A stretch of 64,000 bases of DNA from Aurantiacibacter sp. MUD11 (GCF_026967575.1 NZ_CP114054.1:2418001-2482000); one strand, 5' to 3'. Shown: positions 7,479 to 16,835, numbered from the stretch's first letter. A program made the numbers and translations. The notes: a model not told the origin generated them from the sequence alone.

Positions 7479-8947
7479 GTGACATCTACGACCTGATCGT
7501 GATCGGCGGCGGGGTGAACGGCGCGGGCGTGGCGCGCGATGCCGCAGGGCGCGGCGCCAAGGTGCTGCTGCTGGAGAAGGGCGACCTGGCCAGCGGTACC
7601 TCGTCGAAGTCGACCAAGCTGGTCCACGGCGGGCTGCGCTACCTCGAGTACTACGAATTCGCCCTGGTGCGCGAAGCACTGGGCGAGCGTGACGTGCTGT
7701 GGTCCATCGCCCCGCACATCGTGCACCCGATGCGCTTCGTGCTGCCCGTAACCGCCGAGATGCGATCCAAGTGGATGCTGCGTGCGGGCCTGTTCCTCTA
7801 CGACCACATCGGCGGGCATGGCGGCCTCAAGAAGACCCGCTCGATCAGCCTGAAGAAGCACCGCGCGGGCGTTGCGCTGGAGCGGCGCTACAAGCACGCC
7901 TTCGAGTATTCGGACGGCTGGGTGGACGATGCACGGCTGGTGGTGCTGAACGCCATGGACGCCGCCGAGATGGGCGCCGACATCCGTCCGCGCACCGAGG
8001 TCACCTCAGCGCGACGCGAAAGCGACCTGTGGGTGGTGGAAACGTCGGCCGGCACCTTCAAGGCGCGCGCGCTGGTCAACGCGGCCGGCCCCGCGGCGGA
8101 CGACATTGCCAAGGTCGCTGGCGAGAAGCCCGCCTATGGCATTCGCCGCGTGCGTGGATCGCACATCGTGGTGCCCAAGCTGTTCGACCACGACTGCGCC
8201 TACATCCTGCAGCAGCCCGACACGCGCATCTGCTTCGCCATCCCGTGGGAGGGCGACTTCACGCTGGTGGGCACGACCGATGCCGACCACAAGGGCTCGC
8301 TCGACGAGGTCGAAGCCAGCGACGAGGAGGTGCGCTACCTGCTCGACGCGGTGAACCGCTATTTCGAGCATGACGTGACCCAGGCCGACGTGGTGCACAC
8401 CTATGCCGGCGTGCGCGCGCTGGTGGACCTTGGCGAAGGCCGCCCCGAAGCGGCGACGCGCGGCTATCGGCTGGCGCTGAGCGACGAGGACGAGGGGGCG
8501 CCGCTGCTGGGCATCTACGGCGGCAAGATCACCTCCTATCGCCACGTGGCGGAAGAGGCGGTGGACAAGCTGGCGAAGCGCCTGAAGGTGCTGCAGGGCG
8601 AGCACTGGACCGGCAAGACGCCGCTGCCCGGCGGCGATTTCGACAAGGAAGCCCAGCACCACCTGATCGACGTGCTGGCGGAGGAATATCCCTTCCTTTC
8701 CGAGCGCGACGTGCTGCGCATCGGCCGTGCCTACGGCACCCGTGCGGTCGACTGGCTGGGCGAGGCGAAGAGCTGGGACGACCTTGGTCGCAATTTCGGT
8801 GCGGGGCTTTCCGAAGCCGAAGTCACTTATCTGCGCGAGAAGGAATGGGCCGTGACGGCGGAGGACATTCTCTGGCGCCGCACCAAGCAGGGCATGCACA
8901 TGAGCGAGGCCGAACAGGCCGCGCTGGCGGAATACCTCGGCAGCTAG
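7475..8947 (+). CDS. glpD: Aerobic glycerol-3-phosphate dehydrogenase
   Basis: 490 aa FAD enzyme of the inner membrane surface that oxidises sn-glycerol-3-phosphate to dihydroxyacetone phosphate and passes electrons to quinone. The FAD-binding motif IVIGGGVNGAGVARDAAGRG starts at about residue 9. SGTSSKSTKLVHGGLRYLE and the GVRALVD and YGGKITSYR segments are family hallmarks, and a C-terminal capping domain is present. The start at 7475 overlaps the MFS stop by ATGA. The 3' end shares the tetranucleotide CTAG with the convergent carboxylase gene. No glpK or glpF is visible. Confidence 0.95.
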   Translation: MSDIYDLIVIGGGVNGAGVARDAAGRGAKVLLLEKGDLASGTSSKSTKLVHGGLRYLEYYEFALVREALGERDVLWSIAPHIVHPMRFVLPVTAEMRSKWMLRAGLFLYDHIGGHGGLKKTRSISLKKHRAGVALERRYKHAFEYSDGWVDDARLVVLNAMDAAEMGADIRPRTEVTSARRESDLWVVETSAGTFKARALVNAAGPAADDIAKVAGEKPAYGIRRVRGSHIVVPKLFDHDCAYILQQPDTRICFAIPWEGDFTLVGTTDADHKGSLDEVEASDEEVRYLLDAVNRYFEHDVTQADVVHTYAGVRALVDLGEGRPEAATRGYRLALSDEDEGAPLLGIYGGKITSYRHVAEEAVDKLAKRLKVLQGEHWTGKTPLPGGDFDKEAQHHLIDVLAEEYPFLSERDVLRIGRAYGTRAVDWLGEAKSWDDLGRNFGAGLSEAEVTYLREKEWAVTAEDILWRRTKQGMHMSEAEQAALAEYLGS

Positions 8948-10818
8948 TCTTCCGCTGGTGCCTCAACCCGCGCCAGCAGCGCCTCGACCTGGACCTGCGC
9001 GCCCTCGCTGGCGGAAAGTTCTGCCACCAAACCATCGAACGGTGCGGTGAGGGCGTGTTCCATCTTCATTGCTTCCAGCACCAGCAGCCGCTGGCCCGCC
9101 GTGACGGGATCACCTTCGGCCACATGGACAGCGATAACCTTGCCCGGCATGGGAGCGAGGATGTCGCCGTCGTGGGCGTGGACACCGGCGGTCTCGTTGC
9201 GCGCGATTGTAGCGACAAAAGTGGTGCCGAGATCGTTGACCAGCACGCCCTCTTCGACTTCTTCCACGTGTCGTCCGGCATGCGGCGAATGCCACTGGTG
9301 ACGGTGGTCGAAGGTCGCGCTGCCGATGCTGAACTTCATCAGTGGCTCCGCTTTGGGCGCGTTGAGGCGCAGGCCAACGAGTTCCGGCGGCGAGGTTTCA
9401 TCCGCAGCGGCGAGGAAATGATCGGTCAGCGCCTGAAGGGCTGCGGCCGACGGCTCCCCGGTGGGCAAGAGCGCATCGCTTTCGGCTTCGAGGAAGCCCG
9501 TCGTCATTTCGCCAGAGCGGAATATCTCGTGTTCGAGCGCGCGCCAGAGGAACTCGGCATTGGTGCGAACCGGCCAGCAAATCACTTCCGAGCAATCCAG
9601 CGCAAGCGACTGGATGGCGGCTTCGCGATCTTCGCGATGGACGATCAGCTTGGCGATCATCGGGTCGTAGAAGGGTGACACCTCACCGCCTTCCTCGACA
9701 CCCGTTTCCACCCGGTCACCGACAAGATCGAGATGGGTGAGCGGCCCCGTAGAGGGCAGGAACCCCTTCGCCGCGTCCTCAGCATAGAGCCGCGCCTCGA
9801 TCGCCCAGCCGTTGATGCTCAGCTCGTCCTGCTGCAACGGGATCGGCTCGCCGCTGGCGACGCGCAGCTGCCATTCGACCAGGTCGACGCCGGTGATCTC
9901 CTCGGTCACCGGGTGTTCCACCTGCAGGCGGGTATTCATCTCCATGAAGAAGATGCGGTCGGCGCGCAGGCCTTCGCTGGCGTCGGCGATGAATTCGATC
10001 GTGCCCGCGCCTTCGTAGTCCACAGCCTTGGCAGCGCGCACGGCGGCGGCACAGATTTCCTCGCGCGTGGCCTCGTCCATGCCGGGGGCGGGGGCTTCCT
10101 CGATCACCTTCTGGTGGCGCCGCTGCAGCGAGCAGTCGCGTTCGAACAGGTGGACGACGTTGCCGTGGCTGTCGCCGAACACCTGCACCTCGATATGGCG
10201 AGGTGAGGTGATCCACTTTTCCAGCAGCACTTCGTCGTTGCCGAAGCTGGCCTTGGCCTCGCGCCGGCAGCTTTCCAGCGCGGCTTCGAAGTCCCCAGCG
10301 GCATCGACCTTGCGCATGCCCTTGCCACCGCCGCCCGCGACAGCCTTGATCAGCACCGGATAGCCGATGGCGTCGGCTTCGGACTTGAGCCGTTCGACTG
10401 ACTGGTCCTCACCCTCGTAACCGGGGGTGACGGGCACGCCCGCCGCGCGCATCAGCTTCTTGGCGGCATCCTTCAGGCCCATGGCCTCGATGCTGCTCGG
10501 CTTGGGGCCGACCCAGATCAGCCCGGCATCGATCACCGCCTGCGCAAAGGCGGCGTTTTCCGACAGGAAGCCGTAGCCGGGGTGAATCGCCTGTGCGCCG
10601 GTTTCCTTCGCCGCGGCGATGATCTTCTCGCCAACGAGATAGCTTTCGGCAGCGGGCGAGGGGCCGATGTGCACGGCCTCGTCCGCCTGGCGGACATGCA
10701 GCGCCTTGGCATCGGCATCGGAATATACCGCCACGGTGGCGATCCCCATTGCGCGCGCGGTGCGGATGATGCGGCAGGCAATCTCGCCGCGATTGGCAAT
10801 GAGCAGCTTGGCAATCAT
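8944..10818 (-). CDS. Biotin-containing alpha subunit of an acyl-CoA carboxylase (methylcrotonyl-CoA carboxylase-like)
   Basis: 624 aa. An N-terminal biotin carboxylase domain (MIAKLLIANRGEIACRI..., ATP-grasp loop KAVAGGGGKGMR, and MNTRLQVEHPVTE) spans about residues 1-445, then a linker, then a C-terminal biotinyl domain with biotin lysine in EAMKMEH. It carboxylates biotin for a partner carboxyltransferase. Length fits methylcrotonyl-CoA carboxylase alpha (leucine degradation) better than propionyl-CoA carboxylase, but this is not decisive. The beta subunit is not adjacent. The start overlaps the upstream SnoaL-like gene as ATGA. Confidence 0.88.
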   Translation of the reverse strand: MIAKLLIANRGEIACRIIRTARAMGIATVAVYSDADAKALHVRQADEAVHIGPSPAAESYLVGEKIIAAAKETGAQAIHPGYGFLSENAAFAQAVIDAGLIWVGPKPSSIEAMGLKDAAKKLMRAAGVPVTPGYEGEDQSVERLKSEADAIGYPVLIKAVAGGGGKGMRKVDAAGDFEAALESCRREAKASFGNDEVLLEKWITSPRHIEVQVFGDSHGNVVHLFERDCSLQRRHQKVIEEAPAPGMDEATREEICAAAVRAAKAVDYEGAGTIEFIADASEGLRADRIFFMEMNTRLQVEHPVTEEITGVDLVEWQLRVASGEPIPLQQDELSINGWAIEARLYAEDAAKGFLPSTGPLTHLDLVGDRVETGVEEGGEVSPFYDPMIAKLIVHREDREAAIQSLALDCSEVICWPVRTNAEFLWRALEHEIFRSGEMTTGFLEAESDALLPTGEPSAAALQALTDHFLAAADETSPPELVGLRLNAPKAEPLMKFSIGSATFDHRHQWHSPHAGRHVEEVEEGVLVNDLGTTFVATIARNETAGVHAHDGDILAPMPGKVIAVHVAEGDPVTAGQRLLVLEAMKMEHALTAPFDGLVAELSASEGAQVQVEALLARVEAPAED

Positions 10819-11294
10819 GGGGTCGGCGCGTCCTCGCAGGCCTGAGTGACGTGGCTGTAGGTGATGGTGGCGATCTTCCATTCATCGCCTTCGCGAACGA
10901 GCGTGAAGATATCGACCCCGCAATGGCTTCGCTCGCCATCCAGGTAAAAGCCGAAATCTGCCCAGACCATGGCTACCGGTCCGTCTACCAGCACCTCGAT
11001 AACCTCGATCGGCTCGGCGATTTCGCCGGGAACGCTGGCGACAAACGCGACCAGCTCCTGAGCCCGCGTGGATTGCGCTGGTACGTCAGGCTGTTCCGCG
11101 TGCACCCAGGTGGCAACGGCATCCTCGGTCAGCATGGTGGCCATCGTTTCCGGGTCCTTGGCATCGAACGCCGCCATGAAGGCCTCGACCGTCTCGAGCA
11201 CACGCTCCCTCTCGGCATTCTCGCCCGCAGATGCCGGAAACGGTGCGAGGGCAAGGCAAAGCAGGGCGAACAGGGTGGATATGCGGTGTGTCAT
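10815..11294 (-). CDS. Exported SnoaL/NTF2-like (DUF4440-type) protein
   Basis: 159 aa. A signal peptide (MTHRISTLFALLCLALAPFPASAG) precedes a cone-shaped NTF2-like domain with the pattern VEAFMAAFDAKDPETM and a terminal strand region DEWKIATITYS. Function is unknown; such domains serve as small-molecule binding or isomerase scaffolds. The start at 11294 was chosen because the signal peptide begins there. Its stop overlaps the carboxylase start (ATGA), so the periplasmic protein and the cytosolic carboxylase are co-translated, which is odd for their likely locations. Confidence 0.75.
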   Translation of the reverse strand: MTHRISTLFALLCLALAPFPASAGENAERERVLETVEAFMAAFDAKDPETMATMLTEDAVATWVHAEQPDVPAQSTRAQELVAFVASVPGEIAEPIEVIEVLVDGPVAMVWADFGFYLDGERSHCGVDIFTLVREGDEWKIATITYSHVTQACEDAPTP

Positions 11295-11361
11295 CGGACC
11301 AATCCTCTCGTTCCGCCGGATGCCTGCATGTGGTTGCAAATGCAACCTTCGCCGGAGGCGG

Positions 11362-12453
11362 TCAGTCGTCCTTGCGGCGCACGCCTTCGTCGCGCAGCGG
11401 GGTGCGCGGTACGTCGGCGATGGGCTGCGCCATGCGCGCCATCACCATCAGCTGGCCGCGCGTCCATTTGGGCTTTTCCTGCGGCTCCCACGATCCGGCC
11501 ACGGTTTCCATCAGCGCGGCGGCGACGTGCAGCAGCTTCTGTCCCAGCGTGGTGTGGGCGCGGTGGTCCCACGCCAGTTCGGCCTGTTGCACCACTTCCT
11601 GCCCGATGGCGCCGTAGATGTTGGCGGCGGACAGGATCGCCCAGCGCTGGCGGAAGCGCAGCCGACCCGCGCCGATACGGGCGGAGGCATCGTGCACCTC
11701 GGCCATCTTCACCAGCCGCCGGGCCATCTTCACCAGCGCCTTGCGGTGTTGCGGCTTCATGTGCTGCCCCGGCGGAATGTCGAATTCGGCGAGCCATTCC
11801 AGCGGCAGGTAGCAGCGCCCGGCGGCGTCATCTTCCCAGATGTCGCGCGCGATATTGTTGAGCTGGAAGGCCAGGCCAAGGTCACAGGCGCGATCGAGCG
11901 TATCCTCGGCATCCTTGGGCACGCCCATCACCCGCGCCATCATCACCCCGACAGCGCCCGCGACATGATAGCAGTAACGCATCAGGTCGCCCTCGGTACG
12001 CGGCATCCAGCCTTCGGCATCCAGCGCAAAACCGTCGATCACATCGTCGCACATCTCGCGCGTGATGCCGACTTCGGCGGCGACCTGTCCCAGCGCGTCG
12101 AAGGCGATATCGGCCGTCGGCTGGCCTTCCAGCGCCCGGTGAGTGAGCACGCGGATGGCCTCCACCCGGTCCTTATCTCCGGCCTTGCTCAGGTCCAGCG
12201 TGCCGCCATGGTCCTGCCCATCGGCAATGTCGTCGCAGCGGCGGCACCAGGCATAGAGCAGGTGCGCCCGCTCGCGCGTGTCCTTGTCGAACAGCAGGGA
12301 GGCGACGGTGAAGCTCTTGGAGCCCTCCGCGATGCTCTCGCGGGCGCGCCTGACCAGTGATGCGCGCGGCCTGCCGCCACCGACCTGCCTGGGCGTCGCC
12401 TTGAGCAGCTGGCTGGCGACCAGTGGCCTGGGTTTGACCCGCTTCAGGTTCAC
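11362..12453 (-). CDS. crtB: Phytoene synthase
   Basis: 363 aa. It condenses two geranylgeranyl diphosphates to phytoene, the first committed carotenoid step. Two Asp-rich Mg/diphosphate motifs are visible: DDIAD at 74-78 and NNIARDIWEDD at 199-209. The initiation codon is GTG (12451-12453) and overlaps the LOG-gene stop (GTGA), so translation depends on the upstream gene. It is the last gene of crtY-crtI-LOG-crtB. The N-terminus is about 30 residues longer than many CrtB, with a basic run. Squalene synthase is excluded by operon context rather than by motif. Confidence 0.94.
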   Translation of the reverse strand: MNLKRVKPRPLVASQLLKATPRQVGGGRPRASLVRRARESIAEGSKSFTVASLLFDKDTRERAHLLYAWCRRCDDIADGQDHGGTLDLSKAGDKDRVEAIRVLTHRALEGQPTADIAFDALGQVAAEVGITREMCDDVIDGFALDAEGWMPRTEGDLMRYCYHVAGAVGVMMARVMGVPKDAEDTLDRACDLGLAFQLNNIARDIWEDDAAGRCYLPLEWLAEFDIPPGQHMKPQHRKALVKMARRLVKMAEVHDASARIGAGRLRFRQRWAILSAANIYGAIGQEVVQQAELAWDHRAHTTLGQKLLHVAAALMETVAGSWEPQEKPKWTRGQLMVMARMAQPIADVPRTPLRDEGVRRKDD

Positions 12454-13043
12454 AGGTCCTCGGCGCGCATCTGCACGATGGTCTGGATCGGCTGGTATTC
12501 GGCCATCTTCTCGAGCAGTCCTTCAAGCGTGTCGCCCACGATCAATATGTCGCGGTGCATTTCCCTGATAAAGCCGGTTTCGGCCATTTCCCGGTTAAAC
12601 GCCAGCAGGCCGTCATAGTATCCGAAGGAATTGAGCAGGCCGACCGGGCTCTGGTGGTAGCCGAGCTGCGCCCAGCTGACTGCTTCCCACAATTCGTCCA
12701 TCGTGCCCACGCCGCCAGGCAGGGTGACGAAGCCGTCCGACATGTCGGTGAACATCTGCTTGCGCTCGTGCATGTTGGCGACGACGTACAGCTCGGTGCA
12801 GTCGAGGTTGGCGACTTCCATGTCCTTCAGCGCCTGCGGGATCACCCCGATGACCTCGCCGCCGGCATCCAGCGCGCCGGATGCGACCGCGCCCATCAGC
12901 CCGGCCTTGCCACCGCCATAGACGACGCCGATCCCGCGCTTGGCCAGCGTCTGCCCGACATCGCGGGCAAGCTGCATGTAGCGCGGATCCGCAGGGGTAG
13001 CGGAGCCGCAATAGACGGCGAGACGGTTAAAGCTGTTCGACAT
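12450..13043 (-). CDS. LOG-family protein (TIGR00730, Rossmann fold nucleotide monophosphate phosphoribohydrolase)
   Basis: 197 aa. LOG proteins cleave the N-glycosidic bond of (cytokinin-type) nucleoside 5'-monophosphates. The signature LPGGVGTMDEL is at 108-118, with the glycine-rich VVYGGGKAGLMG at 40-51. The start at 13043 follows homologues (MSNSFNRLAVYCGS). It sits between crtI and crtB in the carotenoid operon: 24 bp after the crtI stop and overlapping crtB by GTGA. Its biochemical link to carotenoids is unclear. The family call is solid and the physiological substrate is unknown. Confidence 0.9.
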   Translation of the reverse strand: MSNSFNRLAVYCGSATPADPRYMQLARDVGQTLAKRGIGVVYGGGKAGLMGAVASGALDAGGEVIGVIPQALKDMEVANLDCTELYVVANMHERKQMFTDMSDGFVTLPGGVGTMDELWEAVSWAQLGYHQSPVGLLNSFGYYDGLLAFNREMAETGFIREMHRDILIVGDTLEGLLEKMAEYQPIQTIVQMRAEDL

Positions 13044-13067
13044 GGGAAAATGCCGTAACCGCAAGCG

Positions 13068-14564
13068 TCAGGAAGACAAGTCCTCGATCATCAGCCCGGC
13101 CGTCGCCTTGGCGCTGCCGACCACGCCGGGAATGCCAGCGCCCGGATGGGTGCCCGCGCCGACGAGGTAGAAGTTCTCGATCACGTAGTCGCGGTTGTGG
13201 CCGCGGAACCAGGCGCTTTGCGTCAGCACCGGCTCCAGGCTGAAGGCGCTGCCGAGGTGGGCGTTGAGATCGTGGCCGAAATCCTTCGGGGTGTAGTGGA
13301 ACTTGGTGACGATGCGATCGTGGATGTCGGGGATCAGCCGCCGCCCGACTTCGTCGAGCACGCGCTTCTCCAGTTCCTTGCCCACCTCGTCCCAGTTGAC
13401 CGGCATCTTGCCCAGGTGGGCGACCGGCACCAGCGCGTAAAAGGTGCTCATCCCCTCCGGCGCCATGCTGGGATCGGTCACGGTCGGGTGGTGCAGGTAG
13501 ATGGAGAAATCGGCGGGCAGGATGCCGCGGTCGTAGATGTCCTCCAGCAGCCCTTTGTAGCGCGGGCCGAACAGGATCATGTGGTGCGGGATGCCGGGCC
13601 AGGTGCCCTCGATGCCGAAATGCACGACGAACAGCGAAGGCGAAAAGCTCTTCCGCGTCAGCGCCTTGCCATAGGTCTTGCCGCGATGGCTGTCGCCCAG
13701 CAGCTGCTTGTAGGAATGCACGATGTCGGCATTGCTGGCGACGGCATCGAACTTCTGTGTCCAGCCACTGGCCGTGTGCACGGCCTTGGCGCGCTTGCCC
13801 TCGGTTTCCACCTTCACCACCGCGTCGCCGACGCGCATGGTGCCGCCCAGCCGCTCGAAATGGCGCACCATGCCGGCGATCAGGCGGTTGGTGCCGCCGC
13901 GCGTCCACCACACGCCGCCATCCTTCTCCAGCTTGTGGATCAAGGCGTAGATGGAGCTGGTTTTCATCGGGTTGCCGCCCACCAGCAGGGTGTGGAACGA
14001 CAGGGCCTCGCGCAGCTTCTCGTTCTTGATGTACTTCGACACCATCGAATAGACGCTGCGCCAGGCCTGCTTCTTGGCCAGCGCCGGGGCGGCCTTGATC
14101 ATCGACTTGAAGTCCAGGAACGGCACGGTGCCCAGCTTGACGTAGCCTTCCTCGTAGACTCCCGCCGAGTAATCGAGGAAGCGATCGTACCCGTCCACAT
14201 CGGCGGGCTCCAGCTTCATGATCTCGTTGCGCAGGTCGGCTTCGTCGTTGGAATAGTCGAAGTTGGTGCCGTCGGGCCAGTTGAGCCGGTAGAAGGGCAT
14301 GACCTTCATCAGCTCCAGGTCCTCGTCCATGTCGTGCCCGCTGATCGCCCACAGCTCACGCAGGCAATCGGGATCGGTGACGACGGTCGGGCCGGCATCG
14401 AAGGTGAAGCCGTCCTTCTGCCAGAAATAGGCGCGGCCGCCCGGCTTGTCGCGCGCTTCGACCACGGTGGTGGCAATGCCGGCGCTCTGCAGGCGGATGG
14501 CCAGTGCCATGCCGCCGAAGCCGGAGCCGATCACACAGGCTGTCCTGCCTTCGGGAGTAGTCAT
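13068..14564 (-). CDS. crtI: Phytoene desaturase
   Basis: 498 aa FAD-dependent desaturase that converts phytoene stepwise to lycopene, membrane associated. The N-terminal dinucleotide motif is VIGSGFGGMALAIRL (11-25), followed by GGRAYFWQKDGFTFDAGPTVV. The C-terminal family signature VGAGTHPGAGIPGV is near residue 475. The start at 14564 overlaps the crtY stop (ATGA). The open frame continues far upstream without a stop but antisense to crtY, so the longer reading is a shadow. Confidence 0.96.
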   Translation of the reverse strand: MTTPEGRTACVIGSGFGGMALAIRLQSAGIATTVVEARDKPGGRAYFWQKDGFTFDAGPTVVTDPDCLRELWAISGHDMDEDLELMKVMPFYRLNWPDGTNFDYSNDEADLRNEIMKLEPADVDGYDRFLDYSAGVYEEGYVKLGTVPFLDFKSMIKAAPALAKKQAWRSVYSMVSKYIKNEKLREALSFHTLLVGGNPMKTSSIYALIHKLEKDGGVWWTRGGTNRLIAGMVRHFERLGGTMRVGDAVVKVETEGKRAKAVHTASGWTQKFDAVASNADIVHSYKQLLGDSHRGKTYGKALTRKSFSPSLFVVHFGIEGTWPGIPHHMILFGPRYKGLLEDIYDRGILPADFSIYLHHPTVTDPSMAPEGMSTFYALVPVAHLGKMPVNWDEVGKELEKRVLDEVGRRLIPDIHDRIVTKFHYTPKDFGHDLNAHLGSAFSLEPVLTQSAWFRGHNRDYVIENFYLVGAGTHPGAGIPGVVGSAKATAGLMIEDLSS

Positions 14565-15757
14565 CGGGGGGAATTCCTTGTCGGATCGAGCAGGGGAGGG
14601 GATGAGCCGGCGATGGCTCCGATGGCGCGAACGACGGGCACCGGCGGTTTGCCCGCCAGCACCCGCACCTTGTCCGCTAGTCGCGAACGCCCGGCATAGA
14701 ACCGCTCGATCAACGGTTCGCGCAGGCGATAGAAGCGTTCGAACACCTTGTAGCGCTGTTCCGGCTGCGCCGCGCCGAACAGCATGGTGCCCAGCAGGCG
14801 ATAGAACGACATGTTCGACCAGTGCCGCCGCGCGCTGGATGCCAGCTTGGCGGAGAGCTGGTCGCCGGGCAGGTCCGCATCCTCGGCAATCGCCAGCGCC
14901 ACCTCGACCGCGACGGGCAGCGTATAGCTGGTCAGGGGGTGGACGAAGCCGCCACGCGCGCCGGCCACGGTCACGCCGTTGATCTGCTGGTCCTGCTGGA
15001 AGGCCCGGAAATTGCCGCCGGTGACGACCGGCAGCACGCCGGTCTCGAAGGCGACGGGCTCTCCGCTCCAGCCCATGCGGGCCTGGTACTGGTCGAGCCG
15101 GGCGGACAGGGCCGAACGGTCGAGATCGGGCGTGTCCTGGTAATAGGTGTCCTCGATGAACAGGTCGTGCGATCCAACCGGCAAGGTGTAGACGAAGCGA
15201 TAGCCGCCCAGCTGCTCGACATGGGCGTCCATGATGATGGGATGGGCCAGCCCGTGCGGCTCGGGCGTGCGCAGGTGGCGGCCCATGAATACCTGCCAGC
15301 CGCCGGTGAGGTGCGGGGTGGGCGCAAAGCCCCGGCAATCGATCACGCTGCGCGCGGTAATGCGGGTGCCGTCGCGCAGGTCCACGCCCTCTGCGTCGAG
15401 CGCGGCGACTTCGCGCCCGGTCATGATCGTGTCCTCGGGCAGTTCGCGCTCCAGCCGTGCAGCGAAGTCCGCGCTTTGCAGCGACCGGTAGGCAGCCTTC
15501 AAGCGGCGCTTGTAGGTGGGAAACCGGACGATGTAGCCATCGTCCCACTCGGCCTTGCGGAAGCCGGACAGCAGCTCTTCGCCAGCCGGGGAAAGGTCGC
15601 TGGCGAACCAGCTCCAGCGGTGGTTGCCGCCCAGCCGTGCGCCGGCCTCGATCAGCCTGACCGATACCTCCGGACGGTACATGGCCAGCGCCAGCGCGAT
15701 CAGGCCGCCCGAAAGGCCGCCGCCGACAATGGCAATATCCGTGGTCCGTCCGCTCAT
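14561..15757 (-). CDS. crtY: Lycopene beta-cyclase (CrtY type)
   Basis: 398 aa. It cyclises the psi-ends of lycopene to beta-ionone rings, giving beta-carotene, the precursor of hydroxylated and ketolated pigments. The N-terminal FAD/NAD(P) motif IAIVGGGLSGGLIAL is at 8-22. Internal signatures are GNHRWSWFASDL, VIDCRGFAP and RGGFVHPLTSYTLP. First gene of the pigment operon. The promoter must lie within 15758-15860, a short spacer shared with the divergent MipA-like gene. crtZ, crtW and crtE are not in the window. Confidence 0.95.
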   Translation of the reverse strand: MSGRTTDIAIVGGGLSGGLIALALAMYRPEVSVRLIEAGARLGGNHRWSWFASDLSPAGEELLSGFRKAEWDDGYIVRFPTYKRRLKAAYRSLQSADFAARLERELPEDTIMTGREVAALDAEGVDLRDGTRITARSVIDCRGFAPTPHLTGGWQVFMGRHLRTPEPHGLAHPIIMDAHVEQLGGYRFVYTLPVGSHDLFIEDTYYQDTPDLDRSALSARLDQYQARMGWSGEPVAFETGVLPVVTGGNFRAFQQDQQINGVTVAGARGGFVHPLTSYTLPVAVEVALAIAEDADLPGDQLSAKLASSARRHWSNMSFYRLLGTMLFGAAQPEQRYKVFERFYRLREPLIERFYAGRSRLADKVRVLAGKPPVPVVRAIGAIAGSSPPLLDPTRNSPR

Positions 15758-15888
15758 CGCCCAGCGGCCTTAGCGCATTGGCACCTGCGCGCAATCACCG
15801 CCCTTGGTCCGGTATCATTTTGCAACGAAGTGGTGGAACCGCCCTTCACGAGACCCGTTGAATGGCAAAGGCAACAGGAATATTCAGC

Positions 15889-16761
15889 ATGCACATGCGC
15901 CGTTTTTCCCTCTCCGCGGCTGGCCTCGCGCTGGCAACCGCTGCGCCCGCCATGGCGCAGGAGGCAGAAGGTCCGCCCGTCGACATGGGCGATACCGTGT
16001 TCGCGGGAGATTACCTCTCCATCGGCGTGGGTGTAGCCATCAACCCGTCCTATACCGGGTCGGACGACTACGTCTTCAACGTCCTGCCGATCGTGCAGGG
16101 TTCGCTGCTGGGCGTGGAGATTTCGCCACGCGCCGCCGGGATCACCCTCGATTTCGTGCAGGACCCGGATGAAGGCGTGGGCCTGGACCTGGGCATTTCC
16201 GGGCGCCTGCGCGCCAACCGGGCGACCCAGATCGAGGACGAGGTGGTCGAGCTCTATGGCGAGCTGGATCGTGCCATCGAGGTCGGCCCGCATGTCGGGG
16301 TGAGGGTTCCGCAGGTGCTCAACCCGTTCGACAGCCTGACCATCGGCGCCGACGTGATGTGGGACATCAACGGCGCGCACGAGGGCATGGTGGTCAATCC
16401 GTCGGTCACCTATTTCACCCCGCTCAGCCAGTCGGTGGTGGCCAGCCTGACCTTCTCCACCGAATGGGCGGACGAGGATTTCCAGGACTATTACTACCGC
16501 GTCGACCCGCTCGCCTACACCGGGCCGGGCGCATCGCCGCTGGCTGTATATGATCCGGATGGCGGCGGATTTACGAGCGCAGGCGTGAACCTGCTGATGG
16601 GCATCGACCTCGATGGTGACGTCACCAATGGCGGCCTGGGCCTGGTGGTGATCGGCGGCTATTCGCGCGTCCTGGGCGATGCGGCGGACACGCCCTTCAC
16701 GGCGGTGCGGGGCACGAGGAACCAGTTCCTCGGCGCCGTAGGCGTCGGTTACACTTTCTGA
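15889..16761 (+). CDS. MipA/OmpV-family outer-membrane protein
   Basis: 290 aa with signal peptide (MHMRRFSLSAAGLALATAAP..., cleavage after AMA-Q) and a beta-barrel of alternating strands ending in aromatic F (VGYTF-COOH), the outer-membrane insertion signature. MipA/OmpV proteins are small barrels, some associated with the murein-synthesising machinery or with stress resistance. The start at 15889 has an ACAGGA ribosome site; an in-frame ATG at 15862 would add nine residues. Divergent from crtY and ended by a strong bidirectional terminator. Confidence 0.85.
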   Translation: MHMRRFSLSAAGLALATAAPAMAQEAEGPPVDMGDTVFAGDYLSIGVGVAINPSYTGSDDYVFNVLPIVQGSLLGVEISPRAAGITLDFVQDPDEGVGLDLGISGRLRANRATQIEDEVVELYGELDRAIEVGPHVGVRVPQVLNPFDSLTIGADVMWDINGAHEGMVVNPSVTYFTPLSQSVVASLTFSTEWADEDFQDYYYRVDPLAYTGPGASPLAVYDPDGGGFTSAGVNLLMGIDLDGDVTNGGLGLVVIGGYSRVLGDAADTPFTAVRGTRNQFLGAVGVGYTF

Positions 16762-16778
16762 CCCGGCCCTGACGCCAA

Positions 16779-16816
16779 TGAAAAAGGGGAGCGACCGCAA
16801 GGCCGCTCCCCTTTTC
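16779..16816. terminator. Bidirectional intrinsic terminator
   Basis: A 12-bp inverted repeat AAAAGGGGAGCG ... CGCTCCCCTTTT with a roughly 10-nt loop containing GCAA. A-rich flank on the left and T-rich flank on the right make it usable from both strands. It separates the convergent MipA-like gene and the S9 peptidase. Confidence 0.88.
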
Positions 16817-16835
16817 GTTTGCCTGAAGCGAGGGA

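Noticed and set aside
11362..15757. A photosynthesis gene cluster around the carotenoid operon.
   Set aside because: No bch, puf or puh genes are present; the neighbours are a carboxylase and an outer-membrane protein, so only carotenoid synthesis is supported.
13068..15794. A 908-codon minus-strand frame joining the crtI region to an upstream stretch.
   Set aside because: The upstream 400 codons are antisense-frame shadow of crtY; the real crtI start at 14564 overlaps the crtY stop.
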